From Paramacrobiotus metropolitanus (lineage: Eukaryota > Tardigrada > Eutardigrada > Parachela > Macrobiotidae): a stretch of DNA of 64,000 bases. The stretch covers positions 744,001 to 808,000 of the forward strand of contig NW_026570247.1 of assembly GCF_019649055.1 (NCBI RefSeq), read 5' to 3'. The translations under genes were made by a program, and so were the position numbers. The notes under the pieces were generated by a model. That model did not search any database and was not told the origin of the DNA. It saw only the letters and a program-made list of their open reading frames with translations. Below, one piece after another: positions 60,141-64,000 of the stretch. The first letter of the stretch is position 1, and every line of letters starts with the position of its first letter.

Positions 60141-60775
60141 TTAGCGGGGATCTTTAGGAAGTGCGGCGATTGCATTTTTCGCACGTCCTGTCATTCTTTT
60201 TATTGCGGTACTTTGCGCAGACGGCAAAACACATATGCGACCTTTCGAAGTTTTTATGCCGTCGATTACATACGCACTTCGTTCATGGTCAGTGCTGTTA
60301 AATCTATACTTCGCCTTGCCCATTATTTCAATCAGTACCGCTTTAGGGATCAATATATTAATCACTTTACCGAATTGAGAGCCTTTGTGGCGGGCGGCTA
60401 CATGAACAACCACGGCTGACTGAAATGCAGTCTATGCATTACCATTCAGTCTATGCAGCCTACGCAGCTTATCAGTGTGCAATCTATGCAGTAAGACCAG
60501 CACTGCATCTATGCAGTAAAAGTGATTAATATATTGATCCCTAAAGCGGTACTGATTAAAACAATGGGCAAAGCGAAGTACATGTGAAACTGACCGTATG
60601 CTGGCAACACTAAATACTCCGAATCTGCTTCTTATGTGTGATGCCACACGTTATGCGGCATCTGCCAGGTTTTATCGATTGCCAGTTGCCAGAGTCTCCA
60701 GGTTTTATCGCTTGCCATGCCATTGGCAGTGCCAATGGCAGGTGCCACTGCCACGTTTTACCCCCTGCCGCTGTG
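60140..60775. repeat. Right arm of the 4.4-kb inverted-repeat pair (contains GGCA palindrome R4)
   Basis: Reverse complement of the 56350-56790 arm in two blocks: 60590-60775 matches 56350-56565 and 60150-60310 matches 56565-56790. The 280 bases between them include a self-inverted duplication: TTAATATATTGATCCC-type sequence at about 60518 matches its reverse complement at about 60344. There is also a cluster of CTATGCAG units (60430-60505). A basic open frame of 60 codons, 60141-60323 on the minus strand, starts MGKAKYRFNST and is partly conserved in the other arm. Confidence 0.78.
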
Positions 60776-61931
60776 GAGTAATGTTCTCCATGTCGAACAC
60801 TCATTGGCAGACATTGAGCTGCCTAACGCCAGACACACCTGGCAGCCTTTTTGTAATACTGTCTCACATATCTCAGTGATAATTTTAACCAAAAGCAATT
60901 TCCCTATTGTTTTGATTATTCTTCTGTGTTTTCTTTCTGTGGCGTATCGTCAACGCCTGTTCCAGCTTCCGCGTTCGAGACGGAAAGGTTATGGATTTCT
61001 TTAAAGATCCCCGTTTTCGTGCAGAAATGTAATCTCACCATTCTTCCCAAAGGTTACCTCTTTGACGTTGGGGCAGGTGAAGCGAAGGGCAATGCAATAG
61101 CTTTTGAGGGATATTTCTACCGGTCAATGCCGCAAAATTTGAAAAACCTAAAGGGCAAAATCTATGGGCCAAATTACGACAGACGTTCTTCTTAGCGAGC
61201 AGCAAGCTGTGCCGGGTTTAGAGCGAGGCATTGTTAGACAGATGTTTTCGGATCCATTCTACAGAAGGGCAACGGACATTCATCTGACTTGTGTTTTTTT
61301 TTGCCGCACACGTTACTGTGCATTTTTCTCCAGCGGCTAAAGTATTCAAAAGCGTTTTTAACAAAATGTCTGCATGGTGAAATTCTACCAGTTAACACAT
61401 ATAACACTGGTAGAAAAGGCATCGGTACCAAAAACAAGACGCCACGGCTATTACAAGCCGTGAGTATAAGCAGATACAGCCTTCCCCTTTTATATCAGGG
61501 GGCGGTGACCGATGGACGGACGCCACCGCCTATTTGGGGTGTGAGTATATAGGGCCATGGCGCGTATATCCATTTGATAGGAAAAGCAACCAAGTCTTCT
61601 ATGTTCAGCGATTATGGAAAATGTGGTGTCCGTCACTGCCATAATATGCATGTGTGCGTTGGCTACGCTTCGGTTCAAAACCGTTAGCAAAACACAACGA
61701 CAAAGCCATAAAATCTGCCGATACCAAAAGCGTGCCAGCAGTACATGGTTTTATCATAGTAGATCAACCACAGTACATAACCCGCAGATTCACAATACAA
61801 AAGTTGTATTCTTGCAGCAACTGCCTCAATCTTCTCTAATCAAATCTACCAGTCTTTCAAAAAAGGCTACGAAACACATGCTACATGCTTTGGTTCTTCA
61901 TTGATGCAAGCGCTACGAAACATATACAGCT
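60776..61931. other. Intergenic, nothing recognised
   Basis: Mixed sequence with several small open frames of random appearance and no splice-supported coding block. Confidence 0.4.
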
Positions 61932-62094
61932 TAGGACAAAATGGTCGCATACCCAACATCTCCACATTCAGTACGAATGCAGCGCAGTGCACTGTACGAC
62001 TGAGTTCAAAATATCCGTTTCGTACAAGTGCATTGCACCGCTTGCGTACAGAATGCTGGGTATGGGGCTATGCGACCATTTAGTCCTACATTGT
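61932..62094. repeat. Small foldback element
   Basis: AGGACAAAATGGTCGCATAC at the left and the reverse complement GTAGGACTAAATGGTCGCAT at the right. The inverted similarity continues inward through ATACCCA and GTGCACT-like blocks. About 163 bases, non-coding. Confidence 0.65.
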
Positions 62095-62269
62095 ATGAAT
62101 GATGTCTGGTGTTAAGCATGCCTGAGCACTTCGCAGATTCAGGGATCTTTAATCAAGGCTTCTCGCGCAAGGAGCACCGGGAATGTGGTACGACGGCAGT
62201 GCATTTCGGCACTCCTCGTATAAGTGACGAAAAGGGCTTCGGTACCTGCCACTGGCGGCCCGTCCCGAC

Positions 62270-62450
62270 AACCGCTCTCACGAGGTCGAGACTTGCAACA
62301 CCGACATGGATGCCAACACTGACAAGCACGACAACTATGACCAGGACAACACCAACGACCCCGACAGGGACAACCACGATAACCAAACGGACTCCTCCAA
62401 CCAGACGACGTGCCGCTGGCCGCAAATGAGCCGATGCTGCTGACCCACCG
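62270..62450 (+). other. Asp/Asn/Thr-rich open stretch (possible coding remnant)
   Basis: In one frame the plus strand reads as an acidic run (TDMDANTDKHDNYDQDNTND and onward) ending in a stop near 62455; in another it is Thr-rich. The DNA of the last part resembles 54120-54225. No start, signal or splice partner is evident, so it is noted only as a compositional oddity. Confidence 0.3.
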
Positions 62451-62891
62451 TTACTGGCCGCTAGTACGGCACGATTTTAGCAACTAGCGCGTAACTGTGC
62501 TTCGGAAGGTTTTATTTATTCAAACAGTATTTACGTTTGATGTTTTAATAAGACAATTTTTTGTCCGGATCACTGCAGGAAAACTTGAGCGTCTTGCTGT
62601 TATTATCTAACGCCCTTGATCATTAATTCCATAAACGATTATACGATTATATTAAATTTTAGTCTTGTGTCTAAGGACTGAAAAATTGGTATTTACTAAA
62701 GGCTTGGTGTGACTTTGAAGAAGAAAGAAGTTAGTTCCGTTCTGTTGATTAAATATTTTGGAAGTTCATCCTGTACATTTGGGAAGTTCATCCTTGGTGT
62801 ACGGAAGCCGCGTTGCGACTTTCGTACAGCAAGTGTACTAATGAATATTACTGTATGTATATTTGTTGCATAAGTAAACGCGATCGCTTAC
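62451..62891. other. Start of the proposed A3-B2 intron
   Basis: Sequence downstream of exon A3 on the minus strand. If the GTAAGC donor at 62890-62891 is not used, translation would run on to a stop at 62848; the run-on residues are not conserved among A1, A2 and A3, which supports splicing. Confidence 0.5.
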
Positions 62892-63822
62892 ATCGTTCCT
62901 CGTTGATGGAGTACATCTCCTGTGCAAAGTCGACGGAGGCGGATCCGTTGGGGAAAGGAGCGGCGCAGTTAACGGGCACGAAGACGTCATCCTTGGATAC
63001 ATTGGAATTAGCCCAGGAAGCGTACTGGATCTCGTACACTTCCCCTTCGCCAGCGCCGCGCTTTAAACCGTTGACCGCCCACCACTGGCGGAACCACTGG
63101 TATTCGCAGCCGCAGTGCAGTCGCGACAGGTACTCCCGCACGCGATCCTCGTAAAGGTCACTAGCTCGCCAACCGCCCTCGAGCGTCAACAAGCGCAACG
63201 CGGGAAGGTCTGTGAAAGTGCCGGCTTCCAAGGAACGCAGCGTGGAATTGACGAACTGGATCAGTCGGAGCTTGGCGGAATACCAGAAATCGCCGCGTCG
63301 CACGTCCAGATCGAAACATTCGGCCGCTGTGAACTCCAGCAAATTCGGGAAACGCAGTTTGGACAGTTTGCTGGTGGCGCGCAGAGAACGACAGTGACTC
63401 AGCCGGAATGCCACGATTAATTCCCGCACCGGCGAGAGGTTGTCAAAGGTCACCGCCTCCCCGTCAAAGAGGTCAATGCGGACCGCCTTGAGGGGCGGCT
63501 TGGATAGAGACAGGGCCAACTGATGTACTTCGCGTGGTTTGACTTGTTTGTCGCATTTCAAGAGCAGGCCTTGTTGCTCGCTGCAGTTGTGGGCGGAGAA
63601 CCCCGGCGGGCGGCAATTGGCCGTAAACTGCCGCATGCACTGGTCCCGCGTCATCAGCTGTGTCGCAAAGAGCGGGAAGGCCACGAACACTCCGCTAGGC
63701 GGTCGTTGTGCGTCATCTTCCACTGTCGACACCGATTTGTAATTAGGCCCTTTTTCGGCGGACGTGGAATATACTAGGTGCGCCAGGATGATGCACTGAA
63801 TAAGGCCTGTCTTACACAGCAT
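62892..63822 (-). CDS. LRR family exon A3 (signal peptide and first module), intact
   Basis: First coding exon of a secreted leucine-rich-repeat protein. The start chosen is the ATG at 63822, because a good signal peptide follows (hydrophobic LIQCIILAHLVYSTSA); an upstream in-frame ATG at 63918 would put 32 extra residues before it. The mature part has a Cys-containing N-cap (MTRDQCMRQFTANCRPPGF, HNCSEQQG, LLKCDK), LRR-like stretches including LRLIQFVNSTLRSLEAGTF and TDLPALRLLTLE, and a C-cap LHCGCEYQWFRQWW. It ends in NEER plus one base before a GTAAGC donor, in phase 1. That matches the split codon of exon B2 (45601-46526), giving a combined product of about 618 residues. No frame break. 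Ligand and role unknown. Confidence 0.78.
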
Positions 63823-64000
63823 TCCCTTCGATGCCGTTTCTGAAATCAGTTTGCAAAAAAAAAGCTGCTTGCGATTTACGACACCAGCCAAAGCAGAAGT
63901 GGTTATGTGCGAATGCATGCCAAATGTTGGTTGGTTGCGGTAGCTGGTCAGCGCAATGCCTGCATGAGCTGCTGCTCAGGCGCCTTCCGGCAAAATTTTT
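63823..64000 (-). promoter_or_regulatory. 5' flank of LRR exon A3
   Basis: Upstream sequence at the window edge, containing an in-frame alternative ATG at 63918 that may belong to the 5' untranslated region. No promoter element is evident. Confidence 0.35.

Noticed and set aside
60926-61195. 89-codon open frame
   Set aside because: Composition unremarkable, no conserved copy, no splice evidence.

Overview
This is a eukaryotic window, almost certainly from an invertebrate animal. Genes are split by GT-AG introns. Exons are GC-rich and introns AT-rich, intergenic DNA is crowded with palindromic and inverted-repeat elements, and there is no bacterial-style operon. The best guess is a small-genome ecdysozoan such as a tardigrade, but that is inference from general gene and repeat style and not from a diagnostic marker.

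Layout. 1-2899: two adjacent foldback elements and the 5' flank of a UDP-glycosyltransferase. 2900-5446: two-exon UGT with a plant-type 44-residue PSPG box and a TA-flanked MITE in its intron. 5565-10100: Ngaro-type tyrosine-recombinase retrotransposon (A1-ORFs-B1-A2-B2) with decayed ORFs. 10835-15945 (minus): nine-exon spastin. 16185-17470: a non-LTR retrotransposon tail with an endonuclease-like domain, interrupted by a 5'-truncated relative with a 10-base target duplication. 19212-22811: unrecognised three-exon gene. 23312-25752 (minus): hAT-transposase-like gene with one frameshift. 26300-28700: palindromic repeats and a TA-flanked transposon. 30275-31156: secreted Ly6-like cysteine-rich protein. 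32083-35354 (minus): membrane-anchored or secreted repeat glycoprotein built on 22 copies of a 132-base unit. 38366-63822: a family of secreted leucine-rich-repeat proteins, interleaved with a small cysteine-rich gene, a satellite-type element with a 10-base duplication, a nearly intact second Ngaro element (minus, 47570-52562) and several large inverted repeats.

The most informative region is 38366-63822. Each family member consists of an exon A (signal peptide plus first LRR module) and an exon B (second, homologous module), joined in phase 1. Locus 1 (A1-B1) and locus 2 (A2-B3, with the Ngaro element inside its intron) are broken and share the same in-frame TAG. The only undamaged halves are A3 (62892-63822) and B2 (45601-46526), both on the minus strand. 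They would form one gene of about 618 residues whose 16-kb intron contains the broken locus 2 on the opposite strand. Transcript data would settle this model.

How the genes relate: there is no shared pathway. UGT (detoxification or small-molecule conjugation) and spastin (microtubule severing, membrane remodelling) are ordinary host genes. The secreted or surface proteins (Ly6-like, repeat glycoprotein, LRR family, Cys-rich peptide) look like fast-evolving lineage-specific genes in a transposon-rich neighbourhood.
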